Positions 8,960-17,428 of a stretch of 64,000 nucleotides of DNA are shown piece by piece; within the stretch, counting starts at the first letter, position 1, and each line of letters starts with the position of its first letter. The position numbers and the translations under genes are program-made. The notes under the pieces were generated by a model. It did not search any database and was not told the origin of the DNA. It worked only from the letters and a program-made list of their open reading frames with translations. Source of the stretch: Halosimplex halophilum (GTDB lineage Archaea; Halobacteriota; Halobacteria; Halobacteriales; Haloarculaceae). Where the stretch lies: assembly GCF_004698125.1 (NCBI RefSeq), contig NZ_SRHV01000006.1:186001-250000 (forward strand), in the 5' to 3' direction.

Positions 8960-9469
8960 CTAGCTCGAAGATGTGCCTGCCTCTGTCGCCTTCGACTGCT
9001 GGGGGTGTTCGTGATGCGTTACAGCACCCTCGATGGTCGTCGCCCCGTGAGAGCGGAGGAGCGACGTTGCCTCACCAGTTCGATGGTCTGGGACAACCAC
9101 GGCAACGCGAGACAGTTCTTCTTCTGGGAGCTGACGGACAGTCCCGATAGCACCGCCGATAAACCCACCGACCGCGGCTCCGAGACCGAATCCGAGGGCG
9201 ACGAGTTCGTACCGGCCAGCGGTCATAATCGGACTCAGGCGAGGTATCCAGAACACGTTCTCGTTCCAGGCGAACAGGAGAATAGCACCGATCACGCCAC
9301 CGATGAGACCGCCCCACAGGAGTCCGCGGCTCTCGGGCATCTTCGTCGCCGGATCGAAGAACGGGTTGTCGATGTCCGGTTCCTTCGGTTTTAGATCGTC
9401 ATCACGGAGCGCCTGCTTGGCCTCCGCGGCGTCGTCGGCATTCTCGAAGGCTGCGACGATGCGTTTCAT
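8960..9469 (-). CDS. Glycine-rich two-helix membrane protein
   Basis: A 169-residue protein. Residues 1-45 resemble a small alpha/beta domain (MKRIVAAFENADDAAEAKQ, as in general-stress-17M or DUF1269-like proteins). Two hydrophobic segments follow (GLLWGGLIGGVIGAILLFAW and ELVALGFGLGAAVGGFIGGA) with GxxxG/glycine-zipper spacing, then a soluble C-terminal strand-helix unit (RVAVVVPD...EATSLLRSHGA). It overlaps the cell-wall-binding gene by ATGA and so belongs to its operon. The function is unknown; glycine zippers suggest oligomerisation in the membrane. Confidence 0.78.
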   Translation of the reverse strand: MKRIVAAFENADDAAEAKQALRDDDLKPKEPDIDNPFFDPATKMPESRGLLWGGLIGGVIGAILLFAWNENVFWIPRLSPIMTAGRYELVALGFGLGAAVGGFIGGAIGTVRQLPEEELSRVAVVVPDHRTGEATSLLRSHGATTIEGAVTHHEHPQQSKATEAGTSSS

Positions 9470-10701
9470 TGTCCACCGGTTGGTTCTTGGAGCATTGCGT
9501 GAAGCTGTGCCTGGACGCGCTGACTGATCTGGTCTGTATCTCCGACGATCCAGCCGTGGTTGTACTTCCGGTCGTAGGGTGCGGCCTCGTGTGGCCGGAT
9601 GAGATTGGTTAGATAGTTCTCGACAGTACTCGGCACGGAGTCCTGTTCGACGTGGAGCATCGGGCCGTGTTTCCCGCGGTGGCTCTCGACGCTCGCCGGG
9701 AGCGCCGTCTGCCAGTTTTCGGGATTCGCGAAGATGAAGTTGTGCCCGCTCTCGGCGATCCCCCAGCCGATGTTCCGGGGCCACTCGCCGACGACGAACC
9801 CCTGATTACGGCCGACGTCTTTGTAGCCGGCAAAGCCGACGCTCAGCCTGTACGGATTCGATCCCTGTGGAATCCGCTGGACGTGGCCGAACCGTGCTAG
9901 TTCGCGGGCGACCTGTGTGCTGATCCGGCTCTCGTCGCCAAGGAGGTACATGTATGCCTCGTCGAAGCGAGCCTCAAGCTGTCGCTGCGTGACCTCTGGG
10001 ATGCGATCACCGTCGACGTAGAGGAAGCCGTCACCGCCGTGGGCGTTCCAGGACTGCGCCGGAATTCCGAGCCGGGGGTCGCCGATGTCCGCGATGAAGG
10101 CCGTGTCACGGTGATTCGCGTGGATCGTACTAAGGTACTGGTCGACGTTCGCCGCGACTTCCGCGGGTGTGTCTCCTTCGGTCCGCCTCGTCTTCAGCCC
10201 CATCTGTTCGACCGTCTCCTCGACATCGCGGCTGATGTATCGCTCACCGCCCACGATATACACCTGAACGTCGCCGTCGACGTGGACACCTTCGGGGTGG
10301 AGCCGTTCGATTTCCTCGCGCGTCGCGTCCGGGAGAGAGTCCTGCGCTGTCAGGAGGACGGCACCGTCGATTGGATGATGGATGAGGGGAACACCCGGGA
10401 GCGCTGCGGCGAGATCACTGTCGTTGATGAGGATCGCTGCCCCCGGGCGGGTGTGATCGTTGATGGCCTGGTAGACGTTCTGCGTGAACGCCGTCGCCGT
10501 CTCGTAGTCGTTCGCACCGGCGAGTCGGGTCGTCATGGTCGTGACGGTCCCGGCGTCGAAGTCAGCGGATTCTGGCCCACCCTGTCCTTCTTGTCCGGAC
10601 GAGCGGACCTCTCGGTAGGTCAGCGCGGCACCGCCCAGGGTCGCCCCGGCCGGGAGTGCGGCGAGGTCGCGCAGAAACTTCCGACGACTGCGGTCGCTCA
10701 T
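9466..10701 (-). CDS. Tat-exported cell-wall-binding-repeat-2 protein
   Basis: The 411-residue product begins SDRSRRKFLRDLAALPAGA, a twin-arginine signal. The body follows the cell wall binding repeat 2 pattern: AAILINDSDLAAALPGVPL, ILLTAQDSLP-like segment, then VYIVGGERYISRDVEETVEQ. That unit repeats in modified form later. There is no obvious anchor at the C-terminus, so the protein should be extracytoplasmic and attach through its own domain or through the neighbouring membrane protein, whose ectodomain has the same fold pattern. The role is unknown. The three ATGA-linked genes at 8960-12485 look like one functional unit. Confidence 0.82.
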   Translation of the reverse strand: MSDRSRRKFLRDLAALPAGATLGGAALTYREVRSSGQEGQGGPESADFDAGTVTTMTTRLAGANDYETATAFTQNVYQAINDHTRPGAAILINDSDLAAALPGVPLIHHPIDGAVLLTAQDSLPDATREEIERLHPEGVHVDGDVQVYIVGGERYISRDVEETVEQMGLKTRRTEGDTPAEVAANVDQYLSTIHANHRDTAFIADIGDPRLGIPAQSWNAHGGDGFLYVDGDRIPEVTQRQLEARFDEAYMYLLGDESRISTQVARELARFGHVQRIPQGSNPYRLSVGFAGYKDVGRNQGFVVGEWPRNIGWGIAESGHNFIFANPENWQTALPASVESHRGKHGPMLHVEQDSVPSTVENYLTNLIRPHEAAPYDRKYNHGWIVGDTDQISQRVQAQLHAMLQEPTGGQ

Positions 10702-12485
10702 AGCGCACCACCCGGTTTGAGGTTCTTCCGGACGAGCAGTCCGTTCACCGGCCACGCGATGACGAATCCGACGAGGGTGGCGAACGTCATCACGCCGAAC
10801 CAGAGGATGTTGTGGTCGCCCGGCATCATCGGCAGCTCGAGCATCATCAACACCCACATGCCGCCCATCATGCCGATGGAGACGCTTGTCATGCTAACCG
10901 CGACGATCTTCGCGCCTTTCTTCGCTGCCGCACTCGTGTCGAGGTCCTGTGAATCCGTGAGCATGGGTATGTGGAAGACGAGCCACGAGACGAGGAATGC
11001 GACGACGTACACGACGGCGATGAGGACGGTCATCGCGTTCCCGAGCCAGAACAGCGGGCCGTCGAGGACGAACATCGGGATCCCGAAGTAGGTGAGCAGG
11101 AACGCCGTCGCGATCATCGTACTCGCCGCGAATCCGACTCCCATCGCGGTCGCCGTCGCCGCTCTGAGCCAGTACGGCCGTAGGACGCGTGGCCCTTGTT
11201 CCGTGTCGATGATCTGCCGTCCCCGGTAAGAGAGCCAATACAGTGCGAGCCCGAACGGACCCAGTATCAGGGTCAACAGCGGCCAGACCATCGTCGTCCA
11301 GTCGTTCATCTCCGGGAGCCGCTGGCGGGCGTGTGCGAAGACGAACGACGCACCGAGGAGACTGAACGCAGCCCAGATGGCCGCAAAGACCTCGAGTGGG
11401 CTCAGTCCGGCGCCCTGGTGGCGATACTGGGTGATCTCGACCGCATAGTCCAGACGGCCCTGCGAAACCCAAGACACGTCGTCGGTCGTCCCCATCGCAA
11501 AGAGGTGGTTGAACGGTCCTTCTGCCGGCGTCATGAACCACGCTGGCTGCGTCTGCCAGGCGTAGTTCTCCGTGATCGCTGGGAGGCTGCCGTCCTCGTG
11601 GACGAGCAGGAGCGGCCCTGCTTTCCCCCACTGGAGGTTCGTCGTCGCGACTGCATCCTGGGGCTGGCCCGGATTGACGAGCATGAAGTTGTAGTACCCG
11701 ACCTTGTCGCGCTCGTGAATCCCCCAGCCGAAGTCGCGCGACTCGTCACGATACTCGGCGATCTCGACCGCGTGGACTTGCGGCGTATCTCCCGACACGC
11801 GCGTCCACTCGATGTTGAGGTCCGACAGTGCACCGTCGCCCACGAGATCGGGCGGGGCGAGGACGTACGCGTGGGAAGCGTTGAGTTCAGCGATCGCTTG
11901 CTGCGAGGCATCCGGAATGCCGTCCTCGTTCGCATAGAGAATTGGATCGCCCGAGTATGCACTCCACGCGGCGGCCGGAAGCGCCCATTGTGGTTCCTCC
12001 GAACTCACGATGATAACGTTGTTCGGACTCATCTCGTCGGAGCCGTTCTGGCGGGTTGCGATGGACGCTGCCGTCTCGACGGGATCCCCGCCGGAGATAT
12101 TCACGGTCGAAACGTTGCCAGGGGCCGTCGTATTCGAGCTGTTCGGGCGGCTGGCGTTTCCGAACAGTAACACTGCATCCTCACGCTCCCGGAGCGACGA
12201 CGCTGCGAGTGCCGCCTGCCAGTCGTTCTCGGGTACCCGAACGACAGTCGAGTAGTTCAGGCCGGACTGCGGCGGTCGTGCTGCTCGCGCCGTGAGTTCG
12301 CTCTGGCGGGCTGGATCGTCGGCCGGGATGCGGCTGACGTCTTTCGTCTGCATCGTTGAGTACGACTGACTTGGGACGTCACCGTAGTCGAATATCGTGA
12401 GCCCGAGGACGTAGACTGGTTGCATCGCGACTATGATGGCCACGATGGCGGCGACACCGATCGCGAGACCCTTCCAGACGTCCAT
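10698..12485 (-). CDS. Membrane protein with cell-wall-binding-like ectodomain and DUF4396-like helices
   Basis: The 595-residue protein has one N-terminal helix (residues 5-30), an exported domain of about 330 residues with the same pattern as the downstream Tat protein (DAVLLFGN, ILYANEDGIPDASQQAI, VLAPPDLVG), and six C-terminal hydrophobic helices. The last two carry a Met-rich stretch, GMMGGMWVLMMLELPMMPGD, and match the DUF4396 pattern as I remember it. The Met cluster suggests soft-metal contact. It is first in the three-gene operon. I infer a surface complex, possibly for copper or another metal, because a copper-storage-like protein and CopB remnant lie upstream. This inference is untested. 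Confidence 0.8.
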   Translation of the reverse strand: MDVWKGLAIGVAAIVAIIVAMQPVYVLGLTIFDYGDVPSQSYSTMQTKDVSRIPADDPARQSELTARAARPPQSGLNYSTVVRVPENDWQAALAASSLREREDAVLLFGNASRPNSSNTTAPGNVSTVNISGGDPVETAASIATRQNGSDEMSPNNVIIVSSEEPQWALPAAAWSAYSGDPILYANEDGIPDASQQAIAELNASHAYVLAPPDLVGDGALSDLNIEWTRVSGDTPQVHAVEIAEYRDESRDFGWGIHERDKVGYYNFMLVNPGQPQDAVATTNLQWGKAGPLLLVHEDGSLPAITENYAWQTQPAWFMTPAEGPFNHLFAMGTTDDVSWVSQGRLDYAVEITQYRHQGAGLSPLEVFAAIWAAFSLLGASFVFAHARQRLPEMNDWTTMVWPLLTLILGPFGLALYWLSYRGRQIIDTEQGPRVLRPYWLRAATATAMGVGFAASTMIATAFLLTYFGIPMFVLDGPLFWLGNAMTVLIAVVYVVAFLVSWLVFHIPMLTDSQDLDTSAAAKKGAKIVAVSMTSVSIGMMGGMWVLMMLELPMMPGDHNILWFGVMTFATLVGFVIAWPVNGLLVRKNLKPGGAL

Positions 12486-12528
12486 ACTGCTATCGCCTCC
12501 ATGACTGTCGCCCAGTACAATCGAACAC

Positions 12529-12543
12529 CGGGGGACTCCCCCG
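12529..12543 (-). terminator. Possible hairpin terminator
   Basis: CGGGGG-ACT-CCCCCG forms a 6-bp stem just beyond the stop of the SPW-repeat gene and before the promoter of the next operon. There is no clear T run, and archaeal termination does not need hairpins, so the assignment is weak. Confidence 0.3.
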
Positions 12544-12579
12544 CTGAACTTTCCTATTACACGGTTTCATTGTTGAGTG

Positions 12580-12957
12580 TCAGGTTTCGTCCAGTGCGGT
12601 GTGGCTACTCGGACGATTGAGGAACTGTGCGGCGTACACGTTATATCCGGCAAACGCCGACACTAACACGCCGACTGCGACGTCGTTCCATCGGAGGAGC
12701 CCGGTGACGCCGACGAGAAACGGGGCAAAAAACTGCCAGACTCCAAGTGCAACGAGGACACTTGCAATCCACTGACTCGGTTTGCCCTGTCTCCGTTCGT
12801 ACGAGTGGTTGTGACCGGCGAGGAGCGAAAGTGCACCACCGACGATCACGTCGTTCCAGGAATCGATCGACGGGGCTCCGAGTACGAACGGAGCTGCCAT
12901 GAGCCAGATACCGAGCCCTCCGATTGCGAGCGTGATCCAACGGGTTGGAGAGTTCAT
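12580..12957 (-). CDS. SPW-repeat membrane protein
   Basis: A 125-residue protein with four hydrophobic helices arranged as two SPW units. Each unit has a helix ending in APFVLG or APFLVG followed by a short polar turn with a tryptophan (DSWNDVIVGG and LRWNDVAVGV). This is the SPW repeat family, a haloarchaeal and bacterial membrane family with no settled function. It sits 27 bases after the copper-storage-like gene on the same strand and is likely co-transcribed with it. Confidence 0.88.
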   Translation of the reverse strand: MNSPTRWITLAIGGLGIWLMAAPFVLGAPSIDSWNDVIVGGALSLLAGHNHSYERRQGKPSQWIASVLVALGVWQFFAPFLVGVTGLLRWNDVAVGVLVSAFAGYNVYAAQFLNRPSSHTALDET

Positions 12958-12984
12958 TTGATTAAGCGTACTCCGAGATGGCGC

Positions 12985-13332
12985 TCAAGACGCCATTTCG
13001 CGGCAGGTCTCGGCACAATCACGAAGTACCTCGGCACAGACCTGGCAGTGGTCGGCATCGTGGCGCTCGCACTCCTCGGCGCACTCCTCACACGCGCCGG
13101 CACAGGCCTGGGCGAGTTGGGGACTGTAGTTCGAGTTGCGGGCCATGAACCGGGCGTGCATCGCCGTCAAGTCGGCGACATCCCGGCAGAGCCGCGCGCA
13201 CTGCTCCATCTCCGGGTCGCCCAGACACTCGTCGGCACACCACTCGCAAGCTTGAACGGCTGCGAAGCAGTTGTCGATGCATTCGGCCATCAGATCGTTC
13301 TCGCTCACGTGGTCGATCTGGGTCAGAGCCAT
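12985..13332 (-). CDS. Four-helix-bundle copper-storage-like protein (Csp/DUF326)
   Basis: The 115-residue protein carries some fifteen cysteines in helical spacing: CIDNC, CEWCADEC, CARLC, CAGACEECAEEC, CQVC, CAETC, plus several His and Met residues. This is the Csp (DUF326) four-helix bundle, which in bacteria packs many Cu(I) ions along its core. No signal peptide is visible, so it should be cytosolic. I used the Met at 13332 (MALTQIDHV) as the start; a Met seven codons further upstream is possible. Copper ATPase remnants are nearby at 14604-15115. Confidence 0.88.
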   Translation of the reverse strand: MALTQIDHVSENDLMAECIDNCFAAVQACEWCADECLGDPEMEQCARLCRDVADLTAMHARFMARNSNYSPQLAQACAGACEECAEECERHDADHCQVCAEVLRDCAETCREMAS

Positions 13333-13624
13333 CGATTCTGACCACGAGAGCATCGGTCTTTGTTATCCACTCGTCAGTTAGAACTGGAAACTAGTGAGAT
13401 GGCTCAATCACGGAGCTGTCTTGTAACTCTAATCCGTGAGACAGGGTATAACGTTGGATTTCGGCAGAATGGAACTACCGATATCACCGGGGTCGGAAGC
13501 AATGTAGTCAGTCTAGCGTGTAATCTCATCTTAGATACGACATTCCCAAGATCACTGGGTGCTCACCCGGGCTACGGGCTTACTTGGTAACCGGACTAAA
13601 GGATGTCAAGGCCCTATCTTGGGT
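13333..13624. other. Intergenic region before a divergent gene pair
   Basis: About 290 bases with no protein-like frame. It must hold the promoters for the Csp-like gene (leftward) and the small membrane gene (rightward). I saw no clear repeats or hairpins beyond short AT-rich patches. Confidence 0.5.
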
Positions 13625-13927
13625 ATGGTCGATACGACCGTCCACACCCTGAGTACACTCTTTGCGGTCATCACTGCAACAGGAGCAGGGGTTCTTTCTA
13701 TCCTCTACTGGCAGACGCTCCGTGAATCGCCGTTTGGGACGGTTATCGCCCTGCTCACGCTCACGATGTCGGCGATGATCGTGTACCATGTCGTGGTTTT
13801 TCTCGTCGAACCGGACACCGTGCTGCTCGAGACGCTCCGGAGTGCACTCTATACTGTCGTGGCGATCTTCCTCTGGCTGGTGGTCGTTACCCACCGACAG
13901 ATCGACAACAGCGCCGGAGCGGGGTGA
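13625..13927 (+). CDS. Three-helix haloarchaeal membrane protein
   Basis: A 100-residue hydrophobic protein with three predicted helices (roughly 8-28, 35-60, 70-90) and a short polar tail. It resembles the small membrane partner commonly found directly before membrane-anchored wHTH proteins in haloarchaea. It lies only a few bases ahead of the next gene, so the two are almost certainly translated together. No enzymatic motif is present. It may be a sensor or stabiliser for the regulator. Confidence 0.78.
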   Translation: MVDTTVHTLSTLFAVITATGAGVLSILYWQTLRESPFGTVIALLTLTMSAMIVYHVVVFLVEPDTVLLETLRSALYTVVAIFLWLVVVTHRQIDNSAGAG

Positions 13928-13933
13928 GTGGTG

Positions 13934-14536
13934 ATGCTTGACGCATCTCTCTTTGTCTATTACAACCTCACAATCGGGCTCGTGACCGGGATCGGCATCT
14001 ACTATTTCCTCTTTTTCAAGCAGTCGGTCGTAGACTACCAGCGGTATCTACTGCTCACCGTCGCTGGTCTGGTATTGTTTCTCGTTGGTGGGCCGGCCAC
14101 AGAGTTATTCCTCCCGGCTCTCGTTCACTGGATCCACGGTCTTGCCGCCCTTCTGGTCATTATCGGACTCTACGACCCCCTTGAAAACGATCTCCGTCGT
14201 GACGCGTGGGCGGACGTCCTCCTGGAGCACCCCAGCCAGGTGAGAGAGCGAGCAGACTGGATGTCGCCGATCGACGACGCGATCCTCGAACTCTTTCACT
14301 CGAAAGAATTGGTCCTGACTCCGACGATCATCGCCTACAATATCGATTACAGCCGTGAAGAGGTCAACCGGCGCTTGGGTGTCCTGGAGTGCCACGACCT
14401 CGTTACGAAGGTCGAGCGGGGGAAATACCGTATTACGACGCTCGGGAGACAATACGTTACTGGCGTCGTATCCCGGGGAGTGCTCGCTCAAGTACGGCGT
14501 TTCTGGAGAGAGTACCGGGGGTATGAACCCCCCTAG
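13934..14536 (+). CDS. Membrane-anchored winged-helix protein
   Basis: The 200-residue protein starts with three to four hydrophobic helices (residues 1-90). A soluble winged-helix domain follows: DDAILELFHSKELVLTPTII, the recognition helix SREEVNRRLGVLECHDLV, and wing VERGKYRITTLGRQYV. Such proteins are thought to couple a membrane signal to gene regulation. The ATG at 13934 was preferred over two adjacent GTG codons. The target is unknown; the adjacent Csp-like and CopB-fragment genes make a metal-stress role possible. Confidence 0.8.
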   Translation: MLDASLFVYYNLTIGLVTGIGIYYFLFFKQSVVDYQRYLLLTVAGLVLFLVGGPATELFLPALVHWIHGLAALLVIIGLYDPLENDLRRDAWADVLLEHPSQVRERADWMSPIDDAILELFHSKELVLTPTIIAYNIDYSREEVNRRLGVLECHDLVTKVERGKYRITTLGRQYVTGVVSRGVLAQVRRFWREYRGYEPP

Positions 14537-14603
14537 AAGTGTTCGAAGGGATGATGGCTTCCCGGGTGGATTCGCGAACTGTTCCCTGAGATTAGCCGTT
14601 GTT

Positions 14604-15115
14604 CTAGTCCGCTGGCTGTGCCTGTCCAGACGGTGAGACACCCGGTAGATCCGTTACCGAGAGATCGACCCGTCGGAGGAGTTGCGCGTTGATCGCCACG
14701 ATGACTGTACTGAGAGACATCAGCAGAGCACCGACGGCCGGCGAGAGAAGGATCCCGATGGGCGCGAGCACTCCGGCAGCCAGCGGGATGGCGAAGACGT
14801 TGTAGCCCGCTGCCCAGACGATGTTCTCCTGTATCTTCCGGTAGCTCGCCTTGCTCAATTTCACGAGTCGCACGACGTCCATCGGATTGTTCTGGACGAG
14901 GATGACATCCGCCGACTGAACGGCGACGTCCGTGCCACTTCCGATTGCGATCCCGACGTCAGCACGGGTGAGGGCGGGCGCGTCATTCACGCCGTCACCG
15001 ACCATCCCGACGAGTTTGCCCTGGTCCTGTAGCTCCTGAACTTTCTTATCCTTGTCTTCGGGGAGTACCTCGGCAAACACCGTATCGATCCCCAGTTCAT
15101 CTGCGACAGCGTTTG
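14604..15115 (-). pseudogene. 3' third of a CopB-type copper ATPase
   Basis: The translation matches the C-terminal part of the intact CopB ATPase at 35922-38141 almost residue for residue, from [15 protein letters not shown] through the hinge motif [13 protein letters not shown] to the last two helices and [11 protein letters not shown]. The actuator, the CPH membrane core and the phosphorylation motif are missing. Homology begins near 15115 on the minus strand, where the sequence switches abruptly to an unrelated fragment. Substitutions are mostly conservative, so it looks like a paralog truncated not very long ago. A Met inside the frame could allow translation of a 158-residue product but that would be inactive. 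Confidence 0.85.
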
Positions 15116-15418
15116 CGGATCGAGTTTCATCTCGCCGGCGTCGCGCTCGGCGTAGGTGATGCCATCGTGGACGGTAGTCTCGTCTATGCTACCACGAACG
15201 GGGTGAACGAACGATATGGGACCACTGACTGGACGAATCGAGATAGGATGCGTTACCGACTACTGAATCCATGAATAGCCGAGCTTCGTCGGAGATACGT
15301 GCGTGCAGGACGGTGAGTTGCATGACACCGGGCCAGAAGAACCGATCTCGTACGGGAGAAGACCGTGTTTCAATCTCGACCAGCGTTCACCACCGCGAAA
15401 CCTCGATTTGGATGGCAG
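15116..15418 (-). other. Degenerate sequence, possible hydrolase N-terminal scrap
   Basis: No complete gene. On the minus strand directly upstream of the CopB fragment, a short frame reads [18 protein letters not shown], which resembles the first strands of alpha/beta-hydrolase-fold esterases. It is not preceded by a usable start and is fused out of context to the ATPase remnant. The remaining 200 or so bases show no recognisable coding pattern. Confidence 0.3.
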
Positions 15419-16855
15419 CTATTGTTGGGTGACTAGTCGCTCCTGAGGGTCGATATTGACGTTCCGGCTGAACACGTTGTCCGGGTCGTATTCGGCCTTG
15501 ATCTCGGAGAGACGGTCGTAGTTCTCGCCGTACACCTGCTCGGTCCAGTCCTCCCAGTCGCGTTCCTCGACGCCGGTGAAGCCCGCGTAGGCGCCCTCAC
15601 CACCTGCTTCGCGGATCATTCGTTCGGTTTCGGCGGCCCAGTCGAGGGTCGGTTCGTTCTGGAACGCTTCCCAGTTGCCCTCGATGGTAATCATGTACTG
15701 CTTGTCGTCCCAGGGGAACGCGTAGTCGCCGCCGTGACCGATGTTCCCGCCGAGCGGCCAGATACCGACGGCGGACATCGGCGTCGGCGCCACCTCCGTC
15801 TGCTCGACGACGGTCTCGTGGATGTCCTCGGAGAGGTCGTCGACGAACACCGACCGATGGGTGTACTTGCGGCCCCACGGGTACATCTGCGTCCCGAGGT
15901 CGTGGAGCATCTCGTAGGGCATCACGTCGCTCATGTCGATAAGTGGCTCGCCGATCTCGCGAAGCGGTTCGATGACTTCCGCACCTGACTCAGGGTCGCC
16001 CGCGTAGCAGCCGAGCATCGCGACGGCGTCCGTGCCCGCGAGTTCGTCGGGCATCGGCGGGAGGTTCGGGACGTGCCCGGAGAGGAGGATGGTGGTCAGT
16101 TCCTCGGGCGCGTCCGCCATCACCTGGTGGTGGGTCTCCATGACCTCCTCGGAGAGATCGAAGGGGTAGAAGATACCCAGGCCCTGCACCATCGGGCCGA
16201 CCTCGTACAGGTCGAACTCGAAGCTCGTGACGACGCCGAAGTTGCCGCCGCCACCGCGTAGCGCCCAGAACAGGTCCTCGTTCTGGTCGGCTGAAGCCTT
16301 CAGGAGTTCGCCCTCGGCAGTGACGAGTTCGACGCTCCGGAGGGCGTCGATCCCGAGACCGTTCTTGCGCCGCATCCACCCGATGCCACCCCCGAGCGTC
16401 GAGCCGGGGATACCGACGTCGCCTGCGCTGCCGGTGGGGAACGCGAGGCCGTGCTGTTGGGTCTCGGCGAGTACGTCCTCGGCGCGGGTGCCCGGTTCGA
16501 CTCGGGCGATCTTCGCCTCGGGGTCGACGTGGACGCCGTCCATGTCCGCGAGGTCGACGACGAGACCGTTCTCGACGATAGCGCTACCCGCCTGATGGTG
16601 CGCACCGCCCCGGACGGCGATCTCGAGGTCGTGCTCGCGGGCGAACTGGATGGCCGTCGCCACGTCGGTCGCGCCCTTCACACGAGCGATGACGGCTGGA
16701 TACTGGTTGATCAGGCCGTTCCACACGTTGCGGGCATCCTCGTAGCCCTCGCTGTCGGGGAGGACGAGGTCGCCACGCAGGCCTTCATCGAGCCCCGCGA
16801 TAGCCTCATCACCGAGTTCCGCGACAGTACCGAGGGGATGCTTGTGGTCGGACAT
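15419..16855 (-). CDS. FAD-binding (BBE-type) oxidoreductase
   Basis: The 478-residue protein has the PCMH/VAO flavin fold. AVRGGAHHQAG near residue 80 provides the His that commonly links covalently to FAD 8-alpha. GSTLGGGIGWMRRKNG and LRGGGGNFGVVTSFEF line the flavin site. The C-terminal berberine-bridge segment (YDRLSEIKAEYDPDNVFSRN) is intact. Family members oxidise sugars, alcohols or secondary metabolites with oxygen or another acceptor. The substrate is not inferable. It stands alone, with a small unknown gene upstream on the same strand 69 bases away. Confidence 0.9.
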   Translation of the reverse strand: MSDHKHPLGTVAELGDEAIAGLDEGLRGDLVLPDSEGYEDARNVWNGLINQYPAVIARVKGATDVATAIQFAREHDLEIAVRGGAHHQAGSAIVENGLVVDLADMDGVHVDPEAKIARVEPGTRAEDVLAETQQHGLAFPTGSAGDVGIPGSTLGGGIGWMRRKNGLGIDALRSVELVTAEGELLKASADQNEDLFWALRGGGGNFGVVTSFEFDLYEVGPMVQGLGIFYPFDLSEEVMETHHQVMADAPEELTTILLSGHVPNLPPMPDELAGTDAVAMLGCYAGDPESGAEVIEPLREIGEPLIDMSDVMPYEMLHDLGTQMYPWGRKYTHRSVFVDDLSEDIHETVVEQTEVAPTPMSAVGIWPLGGNIGHGGDYAFPWDDKQYMITIEGNWEAFQNEPTLDWAAETERMIREAGGEGAYAGFTGVEERDWEDWTEQVYGENYDRLSEIKAEYDPDNVFSRNVNIDPQERLVTQQ

Positions 16856-16924
16856 TCGGGCGAGAAAAGACGCACTACCACCAGATACTCACCGGGTGAG
16901 ACGCTGGCCCACCACCTGAAACAG

Positions 16925-17332
16925 TCAGTCGAACGTCCCGAGTCGTGCCTGTGCGTTCTGGACCGCACTGGCGACCGTTCCCGAGAAACGCAGCCAGCCA
17001 CTGCTCGATGCGTCGACGCTCTTCTCGCCACGATAAGCGGAGATCCGGACCTTGTACGGTGGGAAGGCCAGCCGCCGCTTCTGGATGTCGAACTCGTCTT
17101 CCTTGAGGGCGATCGCCGTCTTCCGGTGGTCGACGTTCAGGATCTGAAATCCGACATCGAACTCCTCGGCGTTCCGCTCGGCGTCCGCGATCGCCTTGTC
17201 AGTCGCCCGGCCCCGCGTCAGGTACGACGCCCCGAGCCCTTCGACGCGACGGCCGTCGTCGGTCTGTCCAATCGCTCGAACGATGAAGGGGCGGCTGTTG
17301 TGCAGGTAGTCGGTGTTTGTGATCTCCGTCAT
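16925..17332 (-). CDS. Unrecognised basic alpha/beta protein divergent from the NTPase-TPR gene
   Basis: A 135-residue product, IQKRRLAFPPYKVRIS in its centre, with alternating strands and helices and a basic middle. I recognise no domain. The start at MTEITN leaves about 96 bases of promoter space before the divergent large gene. A second Met at 17425 (MKSAEAAELL) would extend it by 31 residues and leave only 3 bases between the divergent starts, so I prefer the shorter form. The divergent arrangement suggests shared control with the large regulator-NTPase protein. Confidence 0.65.
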   Translation of the reverse strand: MTEITNTDYLHNSRPFIVRAIGQTDDGRRVEGLGASYLTRGRATDKAIADAERNAEEFDVGFQILNVDHRKTAIALKEDEFDIQKRRLAFPPYKVRISAYRGEKSVDASSSGWLRFSGTVASAVQNAQARLGTFD

Positions 17333-17428
17333 GGGAAGTTCCCGGTGGGACTGTTCGCCGGAGACATCGTATTTGCAGTCCCCGACACACTGTCTCAGGA
17401 GTTCGGCCGCTTCCGCCGATTTCATAGT

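Noticed and set aside
16451-17428. N-terminal extension of the NTPase-TPR protein
   Set aside because: This part is antisense to two real genes and has no domain; the wHTH begins just after the ATG at 17429.
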